From the NCBI GenBank assembly GCA_016722295.1, contig JADKGL010000034.1, forward strand, positions 1 through 53,331: a DNA stretch of 53,331 nucleotides, written 5' to 3'. The notes beneath the pieces are model-generated. The model searched no databases and had not been told where the DNA came from. It saw only the letters and a program-made list of their open reading frames with translations. This stretch comes from Saprospiraceae bacterium. GTDB taxonomy: Bacteria; Bacteroidota; Bacteroidia; Chitinophagales; Saprospiraceae. Shown piece after piece: positions 8,322 to 17,003 of the stretch. Both the position numbers and the translations under genes were made by a program. The first letter of the stretch is position 1; every line of letters starts with the position of its first letter.

Positions 8322-10112
8322 ATGAAACATACTTTCAATATAATTATTTTAATGCTGAGCACTATTTCAAGTTATTCTCAGAAACACGATTATAATTGGC
8401 ACTTAGGTTACAGAATCTATGATACTGCATATTTGCCCCACAGAGGAATTACAAATATTAATTTCAATACTTTATCTTTAAATCCAAGCTTTAAATATGA
8501 TAGCTTTAAAATTATTGATTTTGATTGGACTTGTAATGATATATCAGATGAAGATGGGAATTACCTTTTTAGCTACAATGGTTATACTGTCGAGAATTAC
8601 TTAAATCAAATTATCCAGAATGGTAAAGGTGAATTTAGTAGTCAAAAGACATCTAAAGATGTGAATTATCAAGGTGGATTAATTTTAAACCTTAAAAGAT
8701 TGAATGAATTTATTTTGGTTCATGATAAACATAATATGGAACTATTTTCTCCTAACTTCCAATCTGATGGTTTGCGATACTCATTGATAAACATTCAACA
8801 TAAAATAAATGAGGGAAAGGTAATTAAGAAAGATTATAAAATATTAGAAGATACTTTAGACTATGGAAGATTATTATCAATAAAACATGCAAACGGAAGA
8901 GATTGGTGGATTATTAGGGGTAGATACAATATGAAGTCTTTTTATAAATTTATCGTTATTAATGACACAGTTATTATTAATGATTTACAGGTGATTGGGG
9001 AAGATCAATATTTACCTTTGGGAGGGGTGACTACATCACCAAATGGTAAAAATATTGTTTATTTTCATCAACATGTTGGACCATTGCATGGACTTCCTGG
9101 TGAGAATGGGTTTTTTATCAATACATTCAATTTTGATAGGAATTCAGGGATTTTATCTAATCCAAAAACATTAAAGATAAGTCAGGACACAGGATACTTA
9201 TTTGGAGCTGCTTTTTCCCCAAATGGAAAGTATCTTTATGTTTCTCGGATCAATTATATTTTTCAGATAGATATGACAAGAGATAGTTTGGTTTTAGATA
9301 CGGTAGCGGTTTTTGATGGATTTAATTATATTTCTCTTGGGAATTTTCAAATCTTTACATGGTTTGGTTTTATAGAGCGAGCCCCAGATGGCAGAATTTA
9401 CGGCAATACCGGTTGCTGTACTCAACAATATTTATTTTATATCAATAAACCAAATTTAAAAGGCAAAGCATGTGATGTAAAGCAACATGCAATAAAAATA
9501 ACATCACACAATAATCTACCTTCTTTCCCCAACTACCGCCTCGGCCCCATTGATGGTAGCCCAAGCGATAGTCTCGGCATAGACAATATACCAGTTGCGG
9601 AGTTTCGCTACGATCAGGATACGATGAACTATCGTAGTATAGACTTTACGAACTTAAGCTGGTATGAAGCAGAAGAATTCTGGTGGGATTGGGGCGATGG
9701 ATCACAGCCATATTACACTACTGTTTGGGATACATCCATCATCCATACTTATGCCAAAGATGGCATCTATGAAGTATGCCTTCGTGCTAAAAACAAAAAT
9801 GGTGAAACTACCAAATGCAAAAAAATAAACATAGGTACCACCGCTATAAAAGATGAAGCGGACAATCCATTGATTGACATCACACTCTCACCAAATCCAA
9901 TGAGAGAAATGCTCATCATCCAAGTCAATGATTATCTTCCAGAAAAAATGATCATGAATCTCTACGATCTACATGGAAATAAAATCACCACCAAAAGACT
10001 TTACGAAGGTAGCAATATCATCACCACAGAATCATTATCATCTGGTGTTTATATAGTAGAAATTATAGAGCGGAATAGAATCGTTACGTCTGAGAAAATA
10101 GTGAAAGTTTAA
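8322..10112 (+). CDS. Secreted propeller-like protein with PKD domain and T9SS type A sorting domain
   Basis: The protein has a signal peptide (residues 1-19, cut near SYSQ). A region of roughly 400 residues contains propeller-like strands such as GVTTSPNGKNIVYF and GAAFSPNGKYLYVSR. A PKD domain follows (about 450-510, WWDWGDGSQP and IIHTYAKDGIYEVCLRAKN). The last about 75 residues are a T9SS type A C-terminal sorting domain (LSPNPMREMLII ... SSGVYIVEIIERN). It is therefore expected on the outer surface or in the medium. This architecture (repeated SPNGK segments, PKD, sorting domain) is common in Saprospiraceae; a substrate cannot be named. The gene stands alone behind its own promoter box. 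Confidence 0.85.
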   Translation: MKHTFNIIILMLSTISSYSQKHDYNWHLGYRIYDTAYLPHRGITNINFNTLSLNPSFKYDSFKIIDFDWTCNDISDEDGNYLFSYNGYTVENYLNQIIQNGKGEFSSQKTSKDVNYQGGLILNLKRLNEFILVHDKHNMELFSPNFQSDGLRYSLINIQHKINEGKVIKKDYKILEDTLDYGRLLSIKHANGRDWWIIRGRYNMKSFYKFIVINDTVIINDLQVIGEDQYLPLGGVTTSPNGKNIVYFHQHVGPLHGLPGENGFFINTFNFDRNSGILSNPKTLKISQDTGYLFGAAFSPNGKYLYVSRINYIFQIDMTRDSLVLDTVAVFDGFNYISLGNFQIFTWFGFIERAPDGRIYGNTGCCTQQYLFYINKPNLKGKACDVKQHAIKITSHNNLPSFPNYRLGPIDGSPSDSLGIDNIPVAEFRYDQDTMNYRSIDFTNLSWYEAEEFWWDWGDGSQPYYTTVWDTSIIHTYAKDGIYEVCLRAKNKNGETTKCKKINIGTTAIKDEADNPLIDITLSPNPMREMLIIQVNDYLPEKMIMNLYDLHGNKITTKRLYEGSNIITTESLSSGVYIVEIIERNRIVTSEKIVKV

Positions 10113-10229
10113 TTCGTTAATGAGAAAATTAATTTGCAAATCTGCAAAATTTGCAAATCTGCAAATTTTCAAATGCTAATACTCCACAAGAGTTTGTTAC
10201 AAGTAGTCATGGTTGCAATTGTAATTAGT

Positions 10230-10706
10230 ATGAAATTTATTATAGTTTTAGAAATTTTTTATAATTTGCTTTTATTAATATGCATAATTATTGTCATTTA
10301 TTTGATCAATAAAATTACTAAGAAAAGTAAATATTTTAAATATGCTTTTTTAATAACTATTGGTTTTAGCTTTTTAATCGCACCTGCCATTAAAAAAATA
10401 GTTTTATTAATTTTTATTTGTTATGTTACAATTTTTAATTCAGAATATTTAAGCAGAGATAAATGGAGATCCAATTATAAATTAAGTTCTAAGTATTGTA
10501 AATATTTAATTTTAGTTAAGGCTCTAAAAAATTGTAAAATGAGTGATGTAACAAATAAATTAGGTCATCCCGATAACATATCAAACGATAATAGAAATTG
10601 GTCATATTATCTTGGGACTAGAGATTATGATATAGAACCTGATGTATTTTCCCTTAATTTTAAAGATAGTTTAGTAATCGATTATTTTATTCTAAATGGG
10701 AGGTGA
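10230..10706 (+). CDS. Small membrane protein with SmpA/OmlA-like C-terminal segment
   Basis: The open frame extends back to 10134, but the first 32 codons fall in TTTGCAAAT repeats. The ATG at 10230 gives a cleaner start (MKFIIVLEIFYNLLLLICII); an ATG at 10209 is an alternative. From 10230 the protein has about 158 residues. It has two or three hydrophobic segments in the first 75 residues, and then a soluble part with KMSDVTNKLGHPD followed by WSYYLG and FSLNFKDSLVIDYF. That pattern recalls the beta-lactamase-inhibitor/SmpA-OmlA-like fold found in many small Bacteroidetes envelope proteins. This is a weak family call. Very AT-rich codon use and the absence of an operon partner suggest an accessory gene. 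Confidence 0.6.
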   Translation: MKFIIVLEIFYNLLLLICIIIVIYLINKITKKSKYFKYAFLITIGFSFLIAPAIKKIVLLIFICYVTIFNSEYLSRDKWRSNYKLSSKYCKYLILVKALKNCKMSDVTNKLGHPDNISNDNRNWSYYLGTRDYDIEPDVFSLNFKDSLVIDYFILNGR

Positions 10707-10740
10707 ATTCCTTGCGAAAGTTTGAATTCAAAAAATAAAT

Positions 10741-10768
10741 AAAAAGCTCGATGATCATCGAGCTTTTT
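10741..10768. terminator. Bidirectional intrinsic terminator
   Basis: A perfect palindrome AAAAAGCTCGATGATC continues into its mirror GATCATCGAGCTTTTT, giving a GC-containing stem flanked by A and T runs on both strands. It can end both the small membrane gene from the left and rpmH-rnpA from the right. Confidence 0.85.
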
Positions 10769-10976
10769 ATGTTTAGTAAGTAATAATTTGTTCTTTCGAT
10801 GAGCAATATTTATTGTATAATTATTTTTTTTGTGATAGTTTTATGATCTTTAAGATAAATCTTTAAGCAATATAAAACTCTGTACAACTCTGTGGTTAAA
10901 ATTCATTATGTGTAACTCTATGCAAAACTCTGTATAAAACTCAGTGTACTTCTGTGGTTAGAAATGATTTGTTGAT

Positions 10977-11351
10977 TTAAAGACTCTTCTTAATCTGAAT
11001 TAATCCTTTACTAATACCCTCATTGATTACAGAGTAAGGTAGAATTTCGTTTGAGGAATAAATCATCATGATTTGAAGATGTGTTTCCGTGGAATCACTT
11101 AAATGGTTTTGCCAAAGCAATCTAAAGGATTCTTTCATTCGTCTGCGGATGAGATTGCGGTCAACCGCTCTTTTAAATTTCCGCTTCGGACATGTAAATA
11201 ATGCTTGAACTTTTGAATGTGAACTGTCTACTTTTAAAAATTTAAATACAATAGGGTATTGAAATAAACTTTGACCTGTGGTAAATACAGATTCAATATG
11301 GGTCTTTGAACTAAGCCTAAATTCTTTTGGAAATGTATATCGCTGAATCAT
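10977..11351 (-). CDS. rnpA: Ribonuclease P protein component
   Basis: This small basic protein subunit of RNase P helps the catalytic RNA to process tRNA 5' leaders. Its 124 residues match the family length. The signature basic segment is CPKRKFKRAVDRNLIRRRMK (residues about 53-72), with the RN..RRR core. An N-terminal FRLSSKTHIESVF segment is typical. It lies 32 bp downstream of rpmH on the same strand, the classical bacterial rpmH-rnpA order. The final residues overlap no other gene, and the bidirectional terminator at 10741-10768 would close the transcript. Confidence 0.95.
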   Translation of the reverse strand: MIQRYTFPKEFRLSSKTHIESVFTTGQSLFQYPIVFKFLKVDSSHSKVQALFTCPKRKFKRAVDRNLIRRRMKESFRLLWQNHLSDSTETHLQIMMIYSSNEILPYSVINEGISKGLIQIKKSL

Positions 11352-11383
11352 ATAATTTTATTCAGCTGATGGAGTAAGCAATT

Positions 11384-11539
11384 TTATTTTATCTTGCTCT
11401 CGTCAGATGTAGTCAATTTATTTCTACCTCTTGATCTTCTTCTAGCAAGGACTCTTCTACCGTTTTTTGATTTCATACGGGATCTGAAGCCGTGTTTGTT
11501 GGCTCTTTTTCTGCGAGAAGGTTGAAATGTGCGTTTCAT
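11384..11539 (-). CDS. rpmH: Large ribosomal subunit protein bL34
   Basis: This is a 51-residue, very basic ribosomal protein beginning MKRTFQPSRRKRANKHGFRS and containing RMKSKNGRRVLARRRSRGR, the hallmark of bL34. It builds into the 50S subunit. It is followed by rnpA after 32 bp. The start follows a -7 box by about 40 nt. The C-terminal tail (NKLTTSDESKIK) is slightly longer than in Proteobacteria, as is usual in Bacteroidetes. Confidence 0.96.
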   Translation of the reverse strand: MKRTFQPSRRKRANKHGFRSRMKSKNGRRVLARRRSRGRNKLTTSDESKIK

Positions 11540-11578
11540 GATTTTCTATTGTTTAAATAGCTTTTTCTAAAAGGATTG

Positions 11579-11586
11579 CAAAGATA
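11579..11586 (-). promoter_or_regulatory. rpmH-rnpA promoter -7 box
   Basis: The minus strand reads TATCTTTG here, 39 nt before the rpmH start. No good -33 TTG/TTTG is visible at the expected distance, so only the -7 half is supported. Confidence 0.5.
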
Positions 11587-11672
11587 TAGAATTATTTAGA
11601 AATCTATTGATTATTCTGAAAAATTCTTAAAATCTTAAAATTTAAATATATAATTTATTGAATTTAAATGAA

Positions 11673-13412
11673 TTATCTACTATTCATCGTAACCAAAAAT
11701 TCCTCATTGGTTTGCGTACCGTACATATGCTTTTTAATGAACTCGATCGCTTCCTCTGGTTTCATGTCAGCAAGATGATTGCGCAGCACGAACATTCTTT
11801 GGATAATACCATCATCCAATAGTAAGTCTTCTCTTCGCGTACTCGATTTGGTAAGGTCAATAGCAGGATACAATCTCTTGTTCGCCAATGTGCGATCCAA
11901 TTGAAGTTCCATATTTCCAGTACCCTTGAATTCTTCAAAGATCACACCGTCCATTTTAGATCCAGTATCAATTAATGCAGTAGCTAATATCGTCAATGAA
12001 CCACCATTCTCAATTTTACGAGCAGCTCCAAAGAATTTTTTTGGCTTTTGTAATGCATTGGCTTCTACTCCTCCTGATAATACTTTACCTGATGAAGGCG
12101 CTACAGTATTATAAGCTCTTGCTAGACGTGTGATAGAGTCTAATAAGATCACTACATCGTGACCACATTCTACCATTCGTTTTGCTTTTTCGAGAACAAT
12201 ATTAGCGACTCGGACGTGATTATCTGCTGGTTCATCAAATGTAGATGCGATAACTTCTGCATGTACACTGCGCTTCATGTCTGTCACCTCTTCTGGACGT
12301 TCGTCTACTAGAAGAATTAATAGATAACATTCAGGGTGATTGGCAGAAATTGCATTTGCTATATCTTTTAGTAAAAATGTCTTTCCAGTCTTTGGTTGCG
12401 CTACGATCAATCCTCTTTGTCCTTTTCCAATAGGAGTAAATAAATCGATCATTCGATTGCCATAATCTCTTCCATTTGGAGACGTCGTCATATTGAATTT
12501 CTCATTTGGAAATAATGGTGTAAGGTAGTCGAATGGAATCCTGTCACGAATGACCTGTGGATCTAATCCATTGATATTTGATACGCGCAATAAAGCGAAA
12601 TATTTTTCTCCTTCTTTAGGAGGTCTAACTGCACCTTTGACAGTATCTCCAGTCTTTAGACCAAATAATTTAATTTGTGATGGCGACACATAGATATCAT
12701 CTGGTGAAGAAAGATAATTATAATCTGCACTGCGCAAAAATCCATATCCATCGGGCATCATCTCAAGGACTCCTTGTCCTTCGATAATACCATCTAATTC
12801 CACTACAAATGAAGGTTCTACGGGTTTGTTAGATTTTGTTTCATCCTCTGATTTTTCAACATCTTCTTCTTGAGAAATTGGTCTTTCTGGTCGTTGGATA
12901 ACTTTTTTTACAAATTCTTTTTTAGCGATTGGTTTAGATTCTATTTCGCCATTGTTTTCTTCAGTTGAAGTTTCAACAGTTTCAGTTTCAGATTCAACTT
13001 TTGTTTCGCGCTTTAAGATTATTTTTTTCTTTGGAGGGCTAGGCGGTTCTACTTCTTCACTTTTTTCGACAATAATCTCTACTTTTTTCTCTTCTTTTAT
13101 TTCAGCAGGTTCTGCTACTTTTTTATTGTCAAGTTTTGCTACATTCGAACTTGCAGCTGGCTTTTGAACCCTTTTTCTTTTATTGCGAAGATTGTTTTCA
13201 TCTTCGAGTATTTCATAAGTTTTGCCAGCCTCTGAAGAAGTTGCTTCAGTTTCTATACTTTCTTTGTTGGCTCCTTTTAGTGCTTGTTGGTCTAATATTT
13301 TATAGATCAAATCTTGTTTAGCTAATTTTTTGTAATTCGCAATTTCAAGTTTTTCTGCAACTTCTTTGAGTTCAGGAACAAGCATGTCGTTCAACTGCAA
13401 TATATCGTACAT
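11673..13412 (-). CDS. rho: Transcription termination factor Rho
   Basis: This hexameric RNA-dependent ATPase/helicase ends transcription. Residues 1-45 form the Rho_N helical domain. Residues about 50-200 are a low-complexity insertion rich in Glu, Lys, Ser and Val, typical of extended Bacteroidetes Rho. A cold-shock-type RNA-binding domain follows (about 210-278, GVLEMMPDGYGFLRS). The motor domain has Walker A GQRGLIVAQPKTGKT (about 332-346), Walker B DVVILLDSITRLARAYN (about 419-435) and the Q/R-loop region with FEEFKGTGNMELQLDR. At 579 residues it is longer than the 419 residues of E. coli Rho because of the insertion. It has its own consensus promoter about 140 nt upstream and a correspondingly long leader, which would allow the autoregulation known for rho in other bacteria; that last point is inference. 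Confidence 0.98.
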   Translation of the reverse strand: MYDILQLNDMLVPELKEVAEKLEIANYKKLAKQDLIYKILDQQALKGANKESIETEATSSEAGKTYEILEDENNLRNKRKRVQKPAASSNVAKLDNKKVAEPAEIKEEKKVEIIVEKSEEVEPPSPPKKKIILKRETKVESETETVETSTEENNGEIESKPIAKKEFVKKVIQRPERPISQEEDVEKSEDETKSNKPVEPSFVVELDGIIEGQGVLEMMPDGYGFLRSADYNYLSSPDDIYVSPSQIKLFGLKTGDTVKGAVRPPKEGEKYFALLRVSNINGLDPQVIRDRIPFDYLTPLFPNEKFNMTTSPNGRDYGNRMIDLFTPIGKGQRGLIVAQPKTGKTFLLKDIANAISANHPECYLLILLVDERPEEVTDMKRSVHAEVIASTFDEPADNHVRVANIVLEKAKRMVECGHDVVILLDSITRLARAYNTVAPSSGKVLSGGVEANALQKPKKFFGAARKIENGGSLTILATALIDTGSKMDGVIFEEFKGTGNMELQLDRTLANKRLYPAIDLTKSSTRREDLLLDDGIIQRMFVLRNHLADMKPEEAIEFIKKHMYGTQTNEEFLVTMNSR

Positions 13413-13913
13413 AGATAAATTAATTTAACACTTAAATTTATTGATTTGTCAGTCTCATGAATTCACTATATGCCTGATGAAATAAAATTTACCAAAGGAA
13501 TTAATTAAATAAATTCTATGAGAGAAAATTTTGGAACAGGTACGTTCGCAGGGGCAAATATACTCGTTTTATTTAAATAGCAAGTTTTTTTTTTATTTTT
13601 TAAGATAATTTGAATTCAAAATTGTATTATAAATAGTAATCATTTGATTATCAAAGAGTTTTATTTTTGGTTTTGAATAATATTTTTTTGATCGACTAAT
13701 ACCCATAATGCTTAGTTTTCATTTTTAGATAAAATTGGAAATTGAACTTAATTTGATTAAAAGTTGTTTCTCATTCGTAGTAGTAACCAATTTAAGAAAA
13801 AAGGCACCGGCAACACTAAGTTTTAAATACCGATAAGGTTTTCTCACAAGATTGCAAAAATTCAACTAAATTGCATACAATTTTAGTACCTATTCATAGG
13901 TTTATATTCAAAC
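13413..13913. other. Divergent rho / RNase R intergenic region
   Basis: This 501-bp AT-rich gap separates two divergently transcribed genes. It holds the rho promoter (13555-13583) and about 135 nt of rho leader. The half facing the exonuclease gene has no clear TAnnTTTG box. I see no coding potential and no strong hairpin. Confidence 0.5.
13555..13583 (-). promoter_or_regulatory. rho promoter (Bacteroidetes type)
   Basis: On the minus strand TTG (13583-13581), an 18-nt spacer and TATATTTG (13562-13555) match the Bacteroidetes consensus. The predicted start site near 13548 leaves a leader of about 135 nt before rho. Confidence 0.65.
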
Positions 13914-16067
13914 ATGAAAAATAAAAAAATAGTTAGAAATCTCAAAACCCACTCTTCCAATAGCACAAACATGACCAAACAAATCATCCGATATTATGCG
14001 GATAACCAAGGGAAACCTATGGGTCTTAGTGCAGTCATGAGAAAATTAAATACCAATAAATCCGCAGATGTGGTTCGCATCTTGAATGAATTGGAAGCAA
14101 AAAAGACGATTCAAAAAGTGACACCTGGCAAATATATTTATAGCGGATTAAAAGTAAATCATGAAAAAGTAAATACCAAGTCAGATACTTTTGAAGGCAT
14201 CGTAGATATGGCTAGTGCTGGCTTTGCTTACATCCTTTGCAAAGGGTTATCGAAGGATGTTTTTGTTTCCTCTGCAAATCTGAAATCCGCACAAGATGGA
14301 GATTATGTACAGATTAAAATCACTCGGCCAAGTCCAAGGAGACCTGAAGGTTTGGTCACAAAAATTATTCAGCGGTCGAAGACTCAGTTTGTAGGAATTT
14401 ATCGCATATTTAAAAATCAATCTTACGTTTTAGTCAAACAAAGAAATCAAAATTTTGAAATATTTTTGAACCAAGCGAATACCTTGATTCCAGAAGATTT
14501 TGATCGAGTGGTGGTTGAGGTGAGCGATTTTAAAAATAAAGCTAGTGATCGAATGTTGGGCAAAATTTCTCAGATTTTGGGAAAAGAATCTACCGTTGAT
14601 ATCGAGATGAAAAGCATTATTGCAGAGCAAGGTTTTGGTCTTGAATTTCCTCAAGCGGTACTTGAAGAGACGAAAAACATGTCTGATAAAATTACAGATA
14701 TTTCAAAGCGAAGAGATTTTCGAGAAATATGCTGTTTTACAATAGATCCAATCGATGCAAAGGATTTTGACGACGCATTATCGATTCGAAGAGATGAGAA
14801 TAATGATTTGGAAATCGGTGTTCATATAGCGGATGTTTCCTATTATGTTGAACCAAATTCAGCACTTGACAAAGAAGCTTTGAAGCGCGGCAATTCTGTT
14901 TATTTGGTAGATAGGGTGTTGCCAATGCTACCTGAAAGACTTAGTAATGAATTATGCTCTTTGCGCCCAAATGAAGATAAAGCGACATTCTCAGCAGTGT
15001 TTACTTTTGATGAAGAAAGGAATATTAAAAAGCATTGGATAGGGAAGACAATTATTCACTCACAGCGGCGATTTGCTTATGAAGAAGTTCAAGATATTTT
15101 AGTGAAAGGTGAAGGCGAATTGTTTGACGAATTATTTTTATTAGACACCATTGCAAAAAAGATACGGGTAGAAAGATTGAAAAATGGTGCTATTGATTTT
15201 GAAACAGAAGAGGTCAGATTTAAACTTGATGACAATGGGAATCCTCTCGAGCTTTATGTGAAAGAGAGATTGGATGCACATATGTTGATCGAGGAGTATA
15301 TGCTCTTAGCAAACAAGTATGTGGCTACATTTATTGCAAAAAAGAATAAGGCATATATCATTCCATTTGTATATCGAATTCACGATAAACCAGATCCAGA
15401 AAAGTTAGCAGAATTCGGAGAGTTCGCCCTTGAAATGGGTATTCATTTGGATTTTAATACACCCAAAAAAATAGCGAAATCGATGAATCTTTTGGCAGAT
15501 AAAGCGAGACAAGATTCGTCACTAAAAGTGCTCCAATCTTTAGCGATACGCACGATGGCTAAAGCAGCTTATTCACCAGATAATATTGGACATTATGGAC
15601 TTTCATTTGAGTATTATTCTCATTTCACCTCTCCGATACGAAGGTATAGTGATTTGATGGTACATCGTATTTTATTGGACAATTTGGAAGGAGAAAAACG
15701 TTATCAATTGGACATTATAGAAAGACAATGTACACATATCTCTTCACAAGAACGAAAAGCGATGATAGCAGAAAGAGAGTCTACGAAATATTTCCAAGTT
15801 TTATTTCTCAAGGAGCAATTGGGAAAAGAGTTTGATGGGATTATCACAGGTATGAACAATAGAGGAATATTTGTAGAAATGCTCCAAAATCGCTGTGAAG
15901 CGATACTTCCTTTGGAGACTCTAGGCTCAGAAGTTGAAGTCAATAAAAATAGACTTTCAGTTAGTTTGGTCAAGGGCACAAAGCCATTGAAAATGGGGGA
16001 TAAACTTAAGGTAAGGCTAATTTCGGCCAACCTTGAGGACAAAGAGCTGGTTGTGAATTTAGCTTAA
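13914..16067 (+). CDS. rnr: Ribonuclease R (RNB-family 3'-5' exoribonuclease)
   Basis: This processive hydrolytic exoribonuclease degrades structured RNA in the cytoplasm. A winged-helix N-terminus (about 20-75), cold-shock domains (about 90-230), the catalytic RNB domain (about 255-580) and a C-terminal S1 domain (about 635-716) appear in order. The catalytic aspartates are in TIDPIDAKDFDDALS (about 277-291). Other RNB signatures are GVHIADVSYYV, RGNSVYLVDRVLPMLPERLS and SHFTSPIRRYSDLMVHR. The length of 717 is normal for RNase R and longer than RNase II. It is transcribed divergently from rho and precedes the GT5/DUF4270/glmS block, but an 87-bp gap makes joint transcription uncertain. Confidence 0.95.
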   Translation: MKNKKIVRNLKTHSSNSTNMTKQIIRYYADNQGKPMGLSAVMRKLNTNKSADVVRILNELEAKKTIQKVTPGKYIYSGLKVNHEKVNTKSDTFEGIVDMASAGFAYILCKGLSKDVFVSSANLKSAQDGDYVQIKITRPSPRRPEGLVTKIIQRSKTQFVGIYRIFKNQSYVLVKQRNQNFEIFLNQANTLIPEDFDRVVVEVSDFKNKASDRMLGKISQILGKESTVDIEMKSIIAEQGFGLEFPQAVLEETKNMSDKITDISKRRDFREICCFTIDPIDAKDFDDALSIRRDENNDLEIGVHIADVSYYVEPNSALDKEALKRGNSVYLVDRVLPMLPERLSNELCSLRPNEDKATFSAVFTFDEERNIKKHWIGKTIIHSQRRFAYEEVQDILVKGEGELFDELFLLDTIAKKIRVERLKNGAIDFETEEVRFKLDDNGNPLELYVKERLDAHMLIEEYMLLANKYVATFIAKKNKAYIIPFVYRIHDKPDPEKLAEFGEFALEMGIHLDFNTPKKIAKSMNLLADKARQDSSLKVLQSLAIRTMAKAAYSPDNIGHYGLSFEYYSHFTSPIRRYSDLMVHRILLDNLEGEKRYQLDIIERQCTHISSQERKAMIAERESTKYFQVLFLKEQLGKEFDGIITGMNNRGIFVEMLQNRCEAILPLETLGSEVEVNKNRLSVSLVKGTKPLKMGDKLKVRLISANLEDKELVVNLA

Positions 16068-16133
16068 CTTATTGTTTTTCAATAACTTATACAGTATCAT
16101 TAGAATATATTAGGCATTTTGCTAAAAATGTTG

Positions 16134-16141
16134 TAATTTTG
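16134..16141 (+). promoter_or_regulatory. Probable -7 box for the GT5-like gene
   Basis: TAATTTTG fits TAnnTTTG and lies 28 nt before the ATG at 16170. A TTTG at 16118-16121 is 12 nt upstream, closer than the consensus spacing. Confidence 0.45.
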
Positions 16142-16169
16142 CGCTCCATTTTAAGTGGCCGACCGGATT

Positions 16170-16973
16170 ATGAACAAGAAAAAAGTACTATTTATTACCC
16201 AGGAGATGGATCCATACCTGGATCTGGATGGCATTGGAACACTGATACAAAAATTACCAGCCTACGCACAAGATGGAGGGATGGAGATCCGCATTCTTAT
16301 GCCGCGATTTGGCACAATCAACGAAAGAAGACATCGACTGCATGAGGTCGTAAGATTGTCGGGGATGAATATTATCATCGATGATGACGATTATGCATTG
16401 ATCATTAAAGTTGCCTCATTGCCTGGTTCAAGAATACAAGTTTATTTCTTAGACAACGATGAGTTCTTTAAGCGTAAAATGGTATTTGCAGATGATGATG
16501 GTAAATTGTTCGATGACAATCAAGACCGAATGATCTTCTTTTGCAAAGGAGCCATTGAGACCGTTAAGAAATTTGGATGGCCACCTGATATCGTACATTG
16601 CCATGGTTGGATGACAAGTTTGATTCCTTTTTATTTGAAGACAGCATACAAGAATGATCCTGTATTTAAAGGTTCAAAAGTGATTTTTTCAGTTTATAAC
16701 AATAATCAAGATACGAATTTTACAGATCATTTTTTTAAAAAAGCGTCGATCAATAATCTGAAGCCCGAGCAATTGTCCGTATTTAAAAATGGCAATGGTA
16801 TCGCTATGCAAAAAGGAGCAATTCAGTATTCTGATGCTATTATTCTTGGATCACAAGATATGGATGCCAGTATAGGTGAAGCAATTACAGCAGCTAAAAA
16901 GCCATCATTGCAGACAACTGTTGAAGATTATTTGCCTTCTTATTTAGATTTTTATAAGAATTTGATAGGTTAG
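16170..16973 (+). CDS. Solitary glycogen/starch-synthase N-terminal (GT5) domain protein
   Basis: This protein of about 267 residues matches only the N-terminal catalytic half of GT5 glycogen synthases. It has KKVLFITQEMDPYLDLDGIG at the start, then IRILMPRFGTI, and GWPPDIVHCHGWMTSLIPFYLKT around residues 132-154. The C-terminal GT-B lobe is missing. The glycine-rich nucleotide-sugar motif normally written KxGGLxDV reads DLDGIGTLI here, without its Lys, so synthase activity is doubtful. Such short GT5-like proteins sit upstream of DUF4270 genes in many Bacteroidetes, as here (30 bp before the next gene). A GTG at 16155 could start five codons earlier, but ATG 16170 gives the usual MNKKKVLF start. 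Its role is unknown, possibly linked to the envelope or amino-sugar cluster. Confidence 0.85.
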   Translation: MNKKKVLFITQEMDPYLDLDGIGTLIQKLPAYAQDGGMEIRILMPRFGTINERRHRLHEVVRLSGMNIIIDDDDYALIIKVASLPGSRIQVYFLDNDEFFKRKMVFADDDGKLFDDNQDRMIFFCKGAIETVKKFGWPPDIVHCHGWMTSLIPFYLKTAYKNDPVFKGSKVIFSVYNNNQDTNFTDHFFKKASINNLKPEQLSVFKNGNGIAMQKGAIQYSDAIILGSQDMDASIGEAITAAKKPSLQTTVEDYLPSYLDFYKNLIG

Positions 16974-17003
16974 TTCGTTACGTTGACTGATTAATACTTA
17001 AAC

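Noticed and set aside
10134..10229. Longer N-terminus of the small membrane protein
   Set aside because: The 32 extra codons come from TTTGCAAAT simple repeats and have no signal-like or domain character; ATG 10230 is a better start.
10801..10960. Repeated AACTCTGTG-type words between the terminator and rnpA
   Set aside because: They are short and irregular, without a clear unit or structure, so they were not annotated as a repeat.
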